Of a stretch of DNA of 64,000 nt, positions 19,833 to 28,764 are shown one piece after another. Within the stretch, counting starts at the first letter, position 1. Each line of letters begins with the position of its first letter. Origin of the DNA: Belliella aquatica (GTDB lineage Bacteria > Bacteroidota > Bacteroidia > Cytophagales > Cyclobacteriaceae). Location: assembly GCF_014637795.1 (NCBI RefSeq), contig NZ_BMFD01000001.1:352523-416522 (forward strand), written 5' to 3'. The position numbers and the translations under genes are program-made. The notes under the pieces are model-generated. The model was not told where the DNA came from. It saw only the letters and a program-made list of their open reading frames with translations, and made no database searches.

Positions 19833-22800
19833 ATGACAAGATATACTACATATATAAAATTTGCCTTAGGTCTTTTACTATTTGGGCTATTTACAAGTAC
19901 TCCATCGATTGCTCAGAATGACCAGGAAGTTGTGGAAGTCAACACGACCACAATTGAACAAGGAATACTCGTAAAAGGGAAAATCGTATTTGACTCTAAT
20001 GGTCAAGCAATAGAAGGTGTTGGAGTTTCATTTGGAGACTTTACTTCCACGTTTTCAAATTCGGAAGGTGTCTTTGAAATCCTTGTCCCTTCTCTGAAAA
20101 GTACAATTCAGCTTCGATGGGATGACAGAGTCATCAGGGAAATTCCAATTCGTGGCAAACAGCAATTAGAAATTGTATTGACAGATGCAGATCTGAACAA
20201 ATCAGGCTTCTCAGTGCAACTGCCTTACCGAAGGATATTTGAAAATCATAATACGGAGGCCACCTCTACAATTAATTTAAGAGATTCTTGGTCTATGAAT
20301 GCCGTTTCTCCAGAAACAGCTCTTCAAGGTGGTGCAGCAGGTGTCAATATGATCAGAAGATCTGGAACACTGGCTATGGGTGCTAATACATTCATCAGAG
20401 GTTTAGCAAGTTTGAATTCAAACACTCAGCCTTTGGTCGTAGTGGATGGGATGATTTACGATATGAATGAATATGACAATTCAATTATCGATGGTTATTT
20501 CTCTAACCCTCTTTCGCTTATAGATATCAAAGATGTTGCTGACGTGACATTTATCAAAGATGGAAGTTCAATATATGGAACGAAAGCCGCAAATGGAGTA
20601 ATAATAATTACAACTTCAAGAGCAGAGAGTCTTACCACTCAAATAGATTTTCACACGTATGGTGGTGTGAACATGAGCCCAAGAAGATTGCCTGTGATGG
20701 ATGCAGGAGAGTATAGACCATATTTCTCACAGATGCTTGTCAATAGTGGATTGACTCCAGGAGAAGCACTGCTTCATCCTTACATGAATGAAAGAGCCGA
20801 TACACTCGGATACTTCAATTCTCAGAACAATACAGACTGGCAAGATTTGGTGATGAATTCTTCTTTTGACCAAAATTATTACATCAAAGTATCTGGAGGA
20901 GATAATATCGCTACATACGCACTATCCTTAGGCCATATTGACAGCAAAGGAATCATTGGAAATGATGTGTTTTCGAGATCAAGTGTGAGGTTCAATGGTG
21001 ATTTTAAAATCACTGAAAAGCTGTCAGCTGGTACCAATATGTCTTTTGCATATGCAATTGCAAACCAATATATGTATGGTCAAGGGACTCAGACAGTCTC
21101 TCCTATTCATACCGCCTTAACAAAATCTCCCTTCTTAGCTCCGAATATTTTCTCAGAAGATGGTATTAGATCTCCAAACATTTCGGATGTAGATGAATTT
21201 GGGAAAACGAATCCTATGGCGATTTACAATAACATGCAAGGTCAAAATAGAAGATTCAGATTTTTCGGATCATTCAATGCAAAATATGATTTTAATGAAA
21301 ATCTAAATATCACCTCCTTATATGGATTGACTTTGGATCAGGTTCGTGAGTCTTTCTTCGTTCCCAATCTTGGAGTTGAAGAATTGATCACACCAAATGC
21401 CTTGATCACCAATAGAATGGGTGGTCAAGTTCAAAGGTTGACATCAAATTACAGTGATACTAGATTGAATTATGACAAAATATTCAATTACAATCATAAC
21501 CTCAATGTTGGTCTTGGATTTAGATACCAAGGGAATGATATAGAGGAAGATAGAGGCCTAGCATTCAACTCCGGGACTGATGACTTGATCACCTTGGAAT
21601 CAGGTGTACTTAATTTAAATAGAGCATCAGGCGCTTCAGGCGAGTGGGCATGGATGAGTTACTATGCCAATGCCAATTACAATTTTATGAGTAAATACTT
21701 TGTGAACGCCGTTCTTTCTATAGATGGATCATCAAGAATAGGCAAGGAAGCAAATAGTGGTATTTCTCTATTTGGACACAAATTCGGTGTTTTCCCATCT
21801 GTGAGTGGTGCATGGCTTGTATCATCTGAAGATTTTATGAGTGAGTCTTCATTAGACCTACTGAAATTGAGAGCTAGTTTTGGTATTACAGGTAATGATG
21901 GAATTGGAAATTATGGTTCTTTCCAATTATATGGAGGGAGTAACTTATTGGGTATGCAAGGATTAGTGCGATCTAACTTAGCAAATCCAGAGATCCAATG
22001 GGAAACAAATCAAAAAACTAACCTTGGTATTGACATCGCTACTTTTAACCAAAAGCTTTCTTTCAGCCTAGATTTCTATCAAAATAATATATCAAACATG
22101 CTGACTTTTCAGCCTCTAAGTGTCGCAACAGGACTTGATTTTTATATGATTAATGCTGGTGCAATGACCAATAGAGGGATTGATTTTGCAATCAATTCTA
22201 GGGTTTATGATAGAGAATTGAAGGTAGATCTCGGACTTACTTTAGGCAGATATATCAATGAAGTGACGGCATTGCCATATGATCAGCGTCTGACTCCGGT
22301 TGGGAGAGGTGAGGTTATCACCACGGAAGGAAATGCTGCCGCGATGTTTTATGGACACAAAACAGACGGAGTATTTAGTACTACTTCGGAAGCAAATGCA
22401 TCAGGCTTACAAACTAGAGCAGCAGATGGGACATTGATTCCTTTTAGAGCGGGAGACGTAAGATTTATAGACCTCAATGGTGATGGGATTATTGACGACA
22501 ATGACAGACAAATCATCGGAAATCCAAATCCAGATCTATTTGGCATGTTTAGCATGAATGCATCTTACAAGCGATTTACTTTTGATGCAGCCTTTACATT
22601 CTCAGTTGGCAACGATATTTACAACTATCAAAGACATCAATTGGAGTCGATGACGAATTTTGACAATCAATTGATATCTGTCAATAACAGATGGAGAAAT
22701 GAAGGACAAATTACAGATATGCCTAGAATGTCTTTTGGTGATCCTTATGGAAATAGCAGATTCTCTGACAGGTGGATAGAAGATGGGTCTTATTTGAGAT

Positions 22801-23018
22801 TGAAAGCGCTCAACATCACTTACAATATTCCAATCAATGGCAGAATGGTGAAGGATCTAACAATCTATGGTTCAGGACAAAACCTATTCACTTTGACAAA
22901 TTACTTAGGATATGATCCAGAGTTTAGTGCTACAAGAAGCGTATTTGGTCAAGGTGTGGATTATGGCTTGATGCCAACATTCAGCAGTGTATTGCTAGGA
23001 CTTAAAATCGGACTGTAA
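19833..23018 (+). CDS. SusC-type TonB-dependent transporter, divergent (pair 2)
   Basis: 1061 residues with signal peptide (ends PSIAQ). The N-terminal carboxypeptidase-like domain is weakly conserved (VKGKIVFDSNGQAIEGVGV, about 47-120), and the plug is diverged: ETALQGGAAGVNMIRRSG, FIRGLASLNSNTQPLVVVDG, IYGTKAANGVIIITT (about 155-265). The barrel contains the usual SLRASFGITGNDGIGNYG-type segments and ends GLKIGL rather than in an aromatic residue. Both SusC proteins of this operon share gene order but little obvious sequence, so they probably handle different oligomers, for instance backbone versus side-chain fragments. Its stop codon overlaps a possible SusD ATG by one base. Confidence 0.92.
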   Translation: MTRYTTYIKFALGLLLFGLFTSTPSIAQNDQEVVEVNTTTIEQGILVKGKIVFDSNGQAIEGVGVSFGDFTSTFSNSEGVFEILVPSLKSTIQLRWDDRVIREIPIRGKQQLEIVLTDADLNKSGFSVQLPYRRIFENHNTEATSTINLRDSWSMNAVSPETALQGGAAGVNMIRRSGTLAMGANTFIRGLASLNSNTQPLVVVDGMIYDMNEYDNSIIDGYFSNPLSLIDIKDVADVTFIKDGSSIYGTKAANGVIIITTSRAESLTTQIDFHTYGGVNMSPRRLPVMDAGEYRPYFSQMLVNSGLTPGEALLHPYMNERADTLGYFNSQNNTDWQDLVMNSSFDQNYYIKVSGGDNIATYALSLGHIDSKGIIGNDVFSRSSVRFNGDFKITEKLSAGTNMSFAYAIANQYMYGQGTQTVSPIHTALTKSPFLAPNIFSEDGIRSPNISDVDEFGKTNPMAIYNNMQGQNRRFRFFGSFNAKYDFNENLNITSLYGLTLDQVRESFFVPNLGVEELITPNALITNRMGGQVQRLTSNYSDTRLNYDKIFNYNHNLNVGLGFRYQGNDIEEDRGLAFNSGTDDLITLESGVLNLNRASGASGEWAWMSYYANANYNFMSKYFVNAVLSIDGSSRIGKEANSGISLFGHKFGVFPSVSGAWLVSSEDFMSESSLDLLKLRASFGITGNDGIGNYGSFQLYGGSNLLGMQGLVRSNLANPEIQWETNQKTNLGIDIATFNQKLSFSLDFYQNNISNMLTFQPLSVATGLDFYMINAGAMTNRGIDFAINSRVYDRELKVDLGLTLGRYINEVTALPYDQRLTPVGRGEVITTEGNAAAMFYGHKTDGVFSTTSEANASGLQTRAADGTLIPFRAGDVRFIDLNGDGIIDDNDRQIIGNPNPDLFGMFSMNASYKRFTFDAAFTFSVGNDIYNYQRHQLESMTNFDNQLISVNNRWRNEGQITDMPRMSFGDPYGNSRFSDRWIEDGSYLRLKALNITYNIPINGRMVKDLTIYGSGQNLFTLTNYLGYDPEFSATRSVFGQGVDYGLMPTFSSVLLGLKIGL

Positions 23019-23056
23019 TGATCAAGAATTTTAATAAAAAACTAAATAAAGAGCTG

Positions 23057-24871
23057 ATGAAAAATATATTTAAAATTTCACCATCAGGATTTAAAAGCTA
23101 TAAAAGCTTATTTAAAAGTGTTGCCTTTGCTTTCGCTTTAGGATTGGCGGTAACAAGCTGCGGAGATATGTTAGAGGTAGAGCCAAAGATGGATCTTGAT
23201 AAAGACCGGTTTTATCAAAATGAATTCGATGCAGATGTAGCTATCATCGGTATCTACGGGCAACTCATGCAGTTGGCAGAGCAATACGTCGTCCTCAACG
23301 AACTGAGAGCGGATTTGATTGAGCCAACAATGAACGCTGATGCTGATTTGATAGCGATCAGTACACACAATGTAAGAGCAGAAGACAATAACAAATATGC
23401 CAACCCTAAGCAGTTTTACAAGGTTATCCTAAATTGTAATGATGCAATAGAGGGTCTAGGAAGAATGCGAGCCGAAAATAGAATTGGCGCAAGTGAGTAC
23501 GAACAAAGAGTATCGGATATCACCGCAGTAAGATCTTGGGTTTACCTTCAGCTTGGGATTCATTTTGGAACTGTTCCTTATGTGACGACTACGCTTACAT
23601 CTATTGATGAAGTAAATGATCAGTCCTTATTTCCAAGACTTCAATTTGATGCTTTGTTGGATCAATTGATCAATACCATGGAGGCCTTGCCTTACCTTGA
23701 TGTATATCCAAATAACATCGACCTTACAGCGGGTACAGATGGTTATGCAACCACCAAATTCTTCATCAACAAACGTGTGCTCTTAGGAGATTTGAACCTT
23801 TGGAAAGGTAACTATCAAAGAGCAGCAGAAAATTATAGAGCAGTTTTGGAAACCTCAACTCCTCTAGGTGGAGGAGCTGGAAGGGTGTATTATGATAACT
23901 TCAGAATCTCTTGGGGAAGTAATTCAGAACATGCTGTTCAATATACTAAAGCCAATGATATCAATTCTTTGGTCAACAATAATAATAACGGATGGAGATC
24001 GATTTTTGGAAGAAATATTGACGCAGGATTCAATTACGAATGGGTTTGGGCGATACATTTTGATAGTCAGTTTGCTCCAAATTATCCCTTTATAAATCTT
24101 TTTGCCAATGAAGGAGCGGGAGAATACAAACTTCGTCCTTCTACAGCAATCATAGATGCTTGGGAAAGTCAAACACAATTCAACAATTTCGAATTTGATG
24201 CTCGAGGTAGACTTTCTACTAAAAACTATGAAAGTGTAAATCCAGAAGTTGGAAAATATACTTTTAATTACAACGGCCTGACAGCACCACTTACACAGAA
24301 TGGTAAATGGTTCTTGGAAAGAGCAGCTTCCTTGCATCTTAAATTTGCTGAAGCAACTAATCGAGGTAGCCTTCCTGGTTTGAGCAGATTAGCAAGATCA
24401 TTTGTCAACAATGGTATACATGTAGAATATACGCCTCCAGGGTTCAACAAAAACTTGATGGATGCAACAGAAGTGATGAACACGCTCTTTTATCCTGCTC
24501 CTTACGATTTCGATGCAAGAGAAGGTCAGTTTCCCTTCCTTCGTGGTCCTTGGTATAGACATTTAGGCGTGAGAACTAGGGCTAATTTGCCTTCTGTTGT
24601 GATGCCTGATGATTTAGAAGGTCAAGCAGAGGTAGTTTGGACAGAAGATTTGATTATTGATGAATCAGCTTTGGAATTAGCTTTTGAAGGACACAGATGG
24701 CAGACTCTTTTGCGAGTTGCTATGAGAAGAGACCCTTCAGTACTTGCTGATAAAGTATTCGAAAAACTGTCTAAATCAAATAATGCAGTGGACAGAAACA
24801 GAGCCTCAGCTGTGAGAACAAAATTGCTCAGTGGAGATTGGTTTTTACCGTATAACTGGGACGCGAATTAA
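23057..24871 (+). CDS. SusD/RagB-type lipoprotein (pair 2)
   Basis: The ATG at 23057 (604 residues) gives a more normal lipoprotein signal (LAVTSCGDMLEVEP) than the in-frame ATG at 23018, which overlaps the SusC stop by one base; the longer form is still possible given the coupling. SusD features: LEVEPKMDLDKDRFYQNEF at the mature N-terminus, AVRSWVYLQLGIHFGTVPYV in the helical core and ALELAFEGHRWQTLLRVAM at the C-terminus. It is longer than pair 1 SusD because of insertions in the middle third (about 290-420). It ends the seven-gene operon, which is closed by a terminator at 24892. Confidence 0.92.
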   Translation: MKNIFKISPSGFKSYKSLFKSVAFAFALGLAVTSCGDMLEVEPKMDLDKDRFYQNEFDADVAIIGIYGQLMQLAEQYVVLNELRADLIEPTMNADADLIAISTHNVRAEDNNKYANPKQFYKVILNCNDAIEGLGRMRAENRIGASEYEQRVSDITAVRSWVYLQLGIHFGTVPYVTTTLTSIDEVNDQSLFPRLQFDALLDQLINTMEALPYLDVYPNNIDLTAGTDGYATTKFFINKRVLLGDLNLWKGNYQRAAENYRAVLETSTPLGGGAGRVYYDNFRISWGSNSEHAVQYTKANDINSLVNNNNNGWRSIFGRNIDAGFNYEWVWAIHFDSQFAPNYPFINLFANEGAGEYKLRPSTAIIDAWESQTQFNNFEFDARGRLSTKNYESVNPEVGKYTFNYNGLTAPLTQNGKWFLERAASLHLKFAEATNRGSLPGLSRLARSFVNNGIHVEYTPPGFNKNLMDATEVMNTLFYPAPYDFDAREGQFPFLRGPWYRHLGVRTRANLPSVVMPDDLEGQAEVVWTEDLIIDESALELAFEGHRWQTLLRVAMRRDPSVLADKVFEKLSKSNNAVDRNRASAVRTKLLSGDWFLPYNWDAN

Positions 24872-24891
24872 TTTATTTGGGTTATATGCGA

Positions 24892-24926
24892 GGGAGATGG
24901 CCTATTTTATGCCATTTCCCTTTTTT
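24892..24926 (+). terminator. Rho-independent terminator of the FAS1/SusCD operon
   Basis: Arms gggagatggc (24892-24901) and gccatttccc (24911-24920), one G-U pair, 9-nt loop, followed by six T. Confidence 0.85.
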
Positions 24927-24980
24927 ATTTCCACATATCCAAATATTAGGTCCACATGGATCAAATTAAATAAAGCTTAA

Positions 24981-26858
24981 ATGAAACGATTCATATCACT
25001 CCATATTATCTACTTTACACTCCTATGTTTCCCTATTTTGTCCTTTGCGCAGCAGAGACAAATGGAGTATCTGGATAGAGGTTTGGTAGCCATTCAATCT
25101 GAAGATGGAATTTTTGTGAGTTGGAGACAGCTTGGAACAGAACCGGAAGATTTAGCTTTCAACCTTTACAGAATTGAAAATGACGGCGATCCAGTCAAAG
25201 TCAATAGCAATCCAATTTCGGATAGCAACAATTTTTTAGACACCTCGGCTGACCCCATTCAAGACAACAGTTATTATGTCACCACACTACATGATGGGAA
25301 GGAATCCAAACAAGATGAAGCTTACAGTGCTTGGGATAAGCCATATCTTTCAATTCCGCTAAGAACCCCTGAAGGATATCATGCCAACGATGCTTCCGTA
25401 GGAGACCTTACAGGTGATGGCAAATATGAAATTGTAGTCCATATGGTTGGAAATGGAAAAGATAATTCCCAAAAAGGGATTACAACAGACCCAATTTTAC
25501 AGGCATACACTTTGGCAGGTGATTTTCTTTGGGAGATCAATCTTGGCAAAAATATAAGAGAAGGAGCCCATTATACGCAGTTTATGGTCTATGATTTGGA
25601 TGGAGACGGTCGAGCGGAGATAGCCTGCAAGACTGCTGATGGCACCACGGATGGTCAAGGAAAAGTCATTGGTGATGTCAATGCAGATCATCGAAATGCA
25701 GACGGCTATATTCTTAAAGGCCCTGAGTTTTTCACCATTTTTGATGGGTTGACAGGTGCTGCTTTGGCGACTACAGATTACATTCCAAGCAGACATCCAA
25801 GTATCGAAAATCCCAATTCAGATGAAATGAAAGACATTTGGGGAGATGGATATGGAAATAGAATAGATCGTTTTTTGGCAGGAATTGCCTATTTGGATGG
25901 AGAAAAACCAAGTTTAATCTTAAGTAGAGGATATTATACCAGAACTGTGATTTCTGCATGGAACTGGAGAGAAGGTAGCTTGAATGAAGTTTGGACTTTT
26001 GATAGTCATGATGGTGATGAAAAAAATAAAAAATATGCGGGTCAAGGTTATCACAGCTTGTCTGTTGGTGATATTGATGGTGATGGAAAAGATGAAATAG
26101 TTTTTGGTTCCATGGTCATTGATCATGACGGAAGAGGACTTTACAGTTCCCAATTAGGTCATGGTGATGCGATGCATTTGTCTGATATAGATCCTGATCG
26201 TCCTGGTATGGAGATTTTTGGAATTCATGAACGTGCTAGACACCCACATGGGGCAAATCTCAGAGATGCTTTGACAGGTGAAGTGATTTGGTCCTACCAA
26301 TCTGCTGATGTCGGCAGAGGAATAGCCATTGATGTTGACCCAAGATATCGAGGATTTGAAAGCTGGGCATCAGGCGATGGTCTGAGTGGCGTTTGGAATG
26401 TTAAAGGAGAAAAGATTTCAGACAAAAAGCCATCCTCAGCAAACATGGCGATTTGGTGGGATGGTGATCTGCTTAGAGAATTGCTTGATGGGGTAAATAT
26501 TGATAAATGGGACTGGGAAAACAGCAAATCCAATAGAATTTTATCCGGAGCGGATTACCAAGTAGTTCGAAACAATGGTACAAAATCCAACCCAAATCTA
26601 TCGGCTGATATCTTTGGTGATTGGCGAGAAGAATTGATTACGAGAACTGAAGATGGAAAGGAATTGAGGATATTTTCAACGACCATTCCTACTGAATATA
26701 GAATTTACACTTTGATGCACAATCCGCATTACAGACTCAGCGTCGCTTGGCAAAATGTAGCCTACAACCAACCACCACACACAGACTATTACTTTGGCTA
26801 TGACATGGATATGCCAAAGTTACCAGCTATCCGCACGATCAAGTATCAAGGGAAGTGA
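24981..26858 (+). CDS. Rhamnogalacturonan endolyase, PL11 (copy 1)
   Basis: 625 residues with an SPI signal ending SFAQQ. PL11 hallmarks run through the protein: MEYLDRGLVAIQ start, VSWRQLGTEP, the eight-bladed propeller calcium loops such as DLDGDGRAEIACKTADGT (about 205-222) and DIDGDGKDEIVFGSM (about 370), FGIHERARHPHG and the terminal YRLSVAWQNVAYNQPPHTDYY. PL11 enzymes cut the Rha-GalA bond of rhamnogalacturonan I by beta-elimination and leave unsaturated galacturonate for GH105. It has no evident shared promoter block in its 109-nt upstream gap. A second PL11 lies at 28765. A heptamer array follows its stop codon. Confidence 0.93.
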   Translation: MKRFISLHIIYFTLLCFPILSFAQQRQMEYLDRGLVAIQSEDGIFVSWRQLGTEPEDLAFNLYRIENDGDPVKVNSNPISDSNNFLDTSADPIQDNSYYVTTLHDGKESKQDEAYSAWDKPYLSIPLRTPEGYHANDASVGDLTGDGKYEIVVHMVGNGKDNSQKGITTDPILQAYTLAGDFLWEINLGKNIREGAHYTQFMVYDLDGDGRAEIACKTADGTTDGQGKVIGDVNADHRNADGYILKGPEFFTIFDGLTGAALATTDYIPSRHPSIENPNSDEMKDIWGDGYGNRIDRFLAGIAYLDGEKPSLILSRGYYTRTVISAWNWREGSLNEVWTFDSHDGDEKNKKYAGQGYHSLSVGDIDGDGKDEIVFGSMVIDHDGRGLYSSQLGHGDAMHLSDIDPDRPGMEIFGIHERARHPHGANLRDALTGEVIWSYQSADVGRGIAIDVDPRYRGFESWASGDGLSGVWNVKGEKISDKKPSSANMAIWWDGDLLRELLDGVNIDKWDWENSKSNRILSGADYQVVRNNGTKSNPNLSADIFGDWREELITRTEDGKELRIFSTTIPTEYRIYTLMHNPHYRLSVAWQNVAYNQPPHTDYYFGYDMDMPKLPAIRTIKYQGK

Positions 26859-26859
26859 T

Positions 26860-26936
26860 GTGAGACTTGAGACGTGAGATACAAGATTGAAGAAAAAAGA
26901 AAAAAGAAACAAGAGAAAAGAAGTAAGACACAAGAT
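26860..26936. repeat. Heptamer array 1 (11 x NNRAGAN)
   Basis: Eleven consecutive 7-nt units with no slippage. Every unit has AGA at positions 4-6 and a purine at position 3, while other positions vary. The array begins one base after the PL11 stop codon and is followed by REP-like palindromes. A 7-nt period argues against a preserved reading frame. Confidence 0.8.
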
Positions 26937-26952
26937 TTTATTCAGGAAATAC

Positions 26953-27042
26953 AAGCCTGAAGGGCTTCAACATTTCAGTAGCCCCGTATGAAATGCGGGG
27001 AATATAGAGGATGGTTATGGACAGCAACCCCGAGGCGGGTTG
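26953..27042. repeat. REP-like cluster of three short hairpins
   Basis: Three inverted repeats in 90 nt: aagcc/ggctt (26953-26967), ccccg/cgggg (26982-27000) and caaccc/gggttg (27025-27042). The composition (GC-rich stems in AT-rich DNA) and the gggcttcaac-like text recall dispersed palindromic elements of Bacteroidota. The rest of the 369-nt gap holds no gene. Confidence 0.6.
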
Positions 27043-27227
27043 AACTCTTCTAATTGAAAGAAAAATCGTCAATTAACCTCAAAAAAAGAAAATCCTTTAT
27101 GTGGTTAAATCTAAACCAAAACCTATCTCCTGAAGTGGTATAGCAATCTCAATAAATCTCCAGCCTATTGAAGGTCACTAAATCAATAACCTAAAATCAA
27201 TCTTTAAACTGTTTTAACTAAAAAATT

Positions 27228-28520
27228 ATGATTAAACTAATGAAAAATTACACCTTGAGCATGTTCTTGCTCGGATTCATCATGCTTGGAGCATGCTCCA
27301 GTCCAGAAGAGCCTGTAGTAGAAGATGACGACGATGAAGTTGTAGTAGTTCCAGAAGAGCCAAAAGAAACAACTCCGCCCCCACCAGCACCAGACCCTTT
27401 TGCGAGAGAAGGGAATGTTTATAAAAAAGACAATCAATGGATCGTAAAAGTCAATGAAGATACGGTGTACACCGGGACGGATATGATCAGAGCCATACAA
27501 GAAGCAGCAGGCGGATTATTTGCCGTGAGAAATTTCAAGCAGACTGTATTCATCCATGCATCTGGAGAAACTGGAGCAAATAGTGGAAGTCTCAAAGCAG
27601 TTGATATTCCTAGTTACACAATTTTAGATTTTCAGGGTCATACCATGCATGTCAATGATACCGGGGATGATCTTATTGTTCCCATAAGAGGACTTTCTTC
27701 TCAAAATATCGAAATCAAGAACCTTAAAATTACAGGTAATCCAAGATATGGGATTTGGTTGCAAAGTTGTAGAAATATCCGATTAACCAATATAAATGTT
27801 AATATCCCTGAAGCTGTCAGCATTGGATTGGGAATCAGAATAGATCAAGCCCGTGGCAGCAGATCACAGAATGTTTATATGGATAGTATCTACGTAGAAA
27901 ACACCAAACACCACGCAGTGGAAACTTACGGCGTGGATAATATTACTATTGGTACGATTACGACCAAAAACACAGGAGGTGCTGGACTTCTTTTGAATGA
28001 TACTAAAGATGGTACTGTGAAGCTAGTCGATGCTTACCGTGCCAATAACGGTGGAGGATATGCAGGTTTCCGTACCGCAAATGATTGTGGTCCAAATATA
28101 GTTGTTGAGAAAGTTATCGCTAGAGAATGTGGAAGAGGTGTTTTTACTGTCTCAGGTAGTAGAGGGATTACCATCAAAGAAGTAGATATCTCTGGCAGCA
28201 CAAGTCATGGAATGCTGATCGAGGACACGCAAGATTTTGTCGTCGAAGGAGGAACTGTCGTAAATTCAGGTGCACAAGGTGTTCGTATTACCTCAAGGGC
28301 ATCCGAGCAACATCACGCAACCTCGAATGTGACAGTAAAGAACCTCAGAGTTTATGATGATCGGAATCCAAAACAGCAAAGTCATGGAATTTGGGAAACT
28401 TTGCCAAGGACGAATAAGAATTTTATCTTGAACAATGATGTGCGTAATGGTGGATACACAGCCAATCTTATTTCCAATGGAGAAGGAACGGTAGTTGAAG
28501 GAAACATTGTGGATAATTAA
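27228..28520 (+). CDS. Right-handed parallel beta-helix lipoprotein, putative pectin-active
   Basis: 430 residues, lipobox MLGACSSPEE; an ATG at 27240 is an equally good start. After the Cys there is a strongly acidic and Pro-rich linker (EDDDDEVVVVPEEP, TPPPPAPDPF), typical of surface-exposed lipoproteins. From about residue 95 to the end, regular rungs of roughly 22-25 residues carry the N-I-x-I-x-N/G pattern (NIEIKNLKITGNPRYGIWL, NITIGTITTKNTGGAGLLL, FVVEGGTVVNSGAQGVRI). This fold is shared by polysaccharide lyases, GH28, carbohydrate epimerases and binding proteins. I cannot assign a CAZy family or catalytic residues. Its place between two PL11 genes suggests an undescribed pectinolytic or binding role. 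Confidence 0.72.
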   Translation: MIKLMKNYTLSMFLLGFIMLGACSSPEEPVVEDDDDEVVVVPEEPKETTPPPPAPDPFAREGNVYKKDNQWIVKVNEDTVYTGTDMIRAIQEAAGGLFAVRNFKQTVFIHASGETGANSGSLKAVDIPSYTILDFQGHTMHVNDTGDDLIVPIRGLSSQNIEIKNLKITGNPRYGIWLQSCRNIRLTNINVNIPEAVSIGLGIRIDQARGSRSQNVYMDSIYVENTKHHAVETYGVDNITIGTITTKNTGGAGLLLNDTKDGTVKLVDAYRANNGGGYAGFRTANDCGPNIVVEKVIARECGRGVFTVSGSRGITIKEVDISGSTSHGMLIEDTQDFVVEGGTVVNSGAQGVRITSRASEQHHATSNVTVKNLRVYDDRNPKQQSHGIWETLPRTNKNFILNNDVRNGGYTANLISNGEGTVVEGNIVDN

Positions 28521-28594
28521 TTGTAATAAGCTTCTTGTCCTATAATACCTATAACTCAAGAAGCAATACCCAATAGATGGACATAAAATAATTT

Positions 28595-28631
28595 ACCTGA
28601 GGGCTTGTCACAACACGCCCTCAGGTTTTTC
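28595..28631 (+). terminator. Rho-independent terminator after beta-helix gene
   Basis: Perfect 10-bp stem acctgagggc/gccctcaggt with a 12-nt loop and T tract. Confidence 0.88.
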
Positions 28632-28705
28632 AGCATAGATCCATCCAAAAATAAATATTCATTTTTTTATAAATAAAGACCCCAATCTTCCCCATCCATG
28701 ACACC

Positions 28706-28741
28706 ACAGGAGACTTTTTGCGGAGGAATAAAGTAATTTTC
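28706..28741 (+). promoter_or_regulatory. Shared PUL promoter block: ACAGGA-N22-TAATTTTC
   Basis: ACAGGA at 28706-28711, exactly 22 nt, then TAATTTTC at 28734-28741. CATGA lies 10 bp upstream of CAGGA. The box ends only 23 nt before the GTG start of the second PL11, so the leader must be very short. Confidence 0.65.
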
Positions 28742-28764
28742 AAATACCCAAAAATACTTTCGTT

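Noticed and set aside
24872-24980. Shared promoter block before the first PL11
   Set aside because: No ACAGGA-like motif is present in this gap; the promoter there is not identified.
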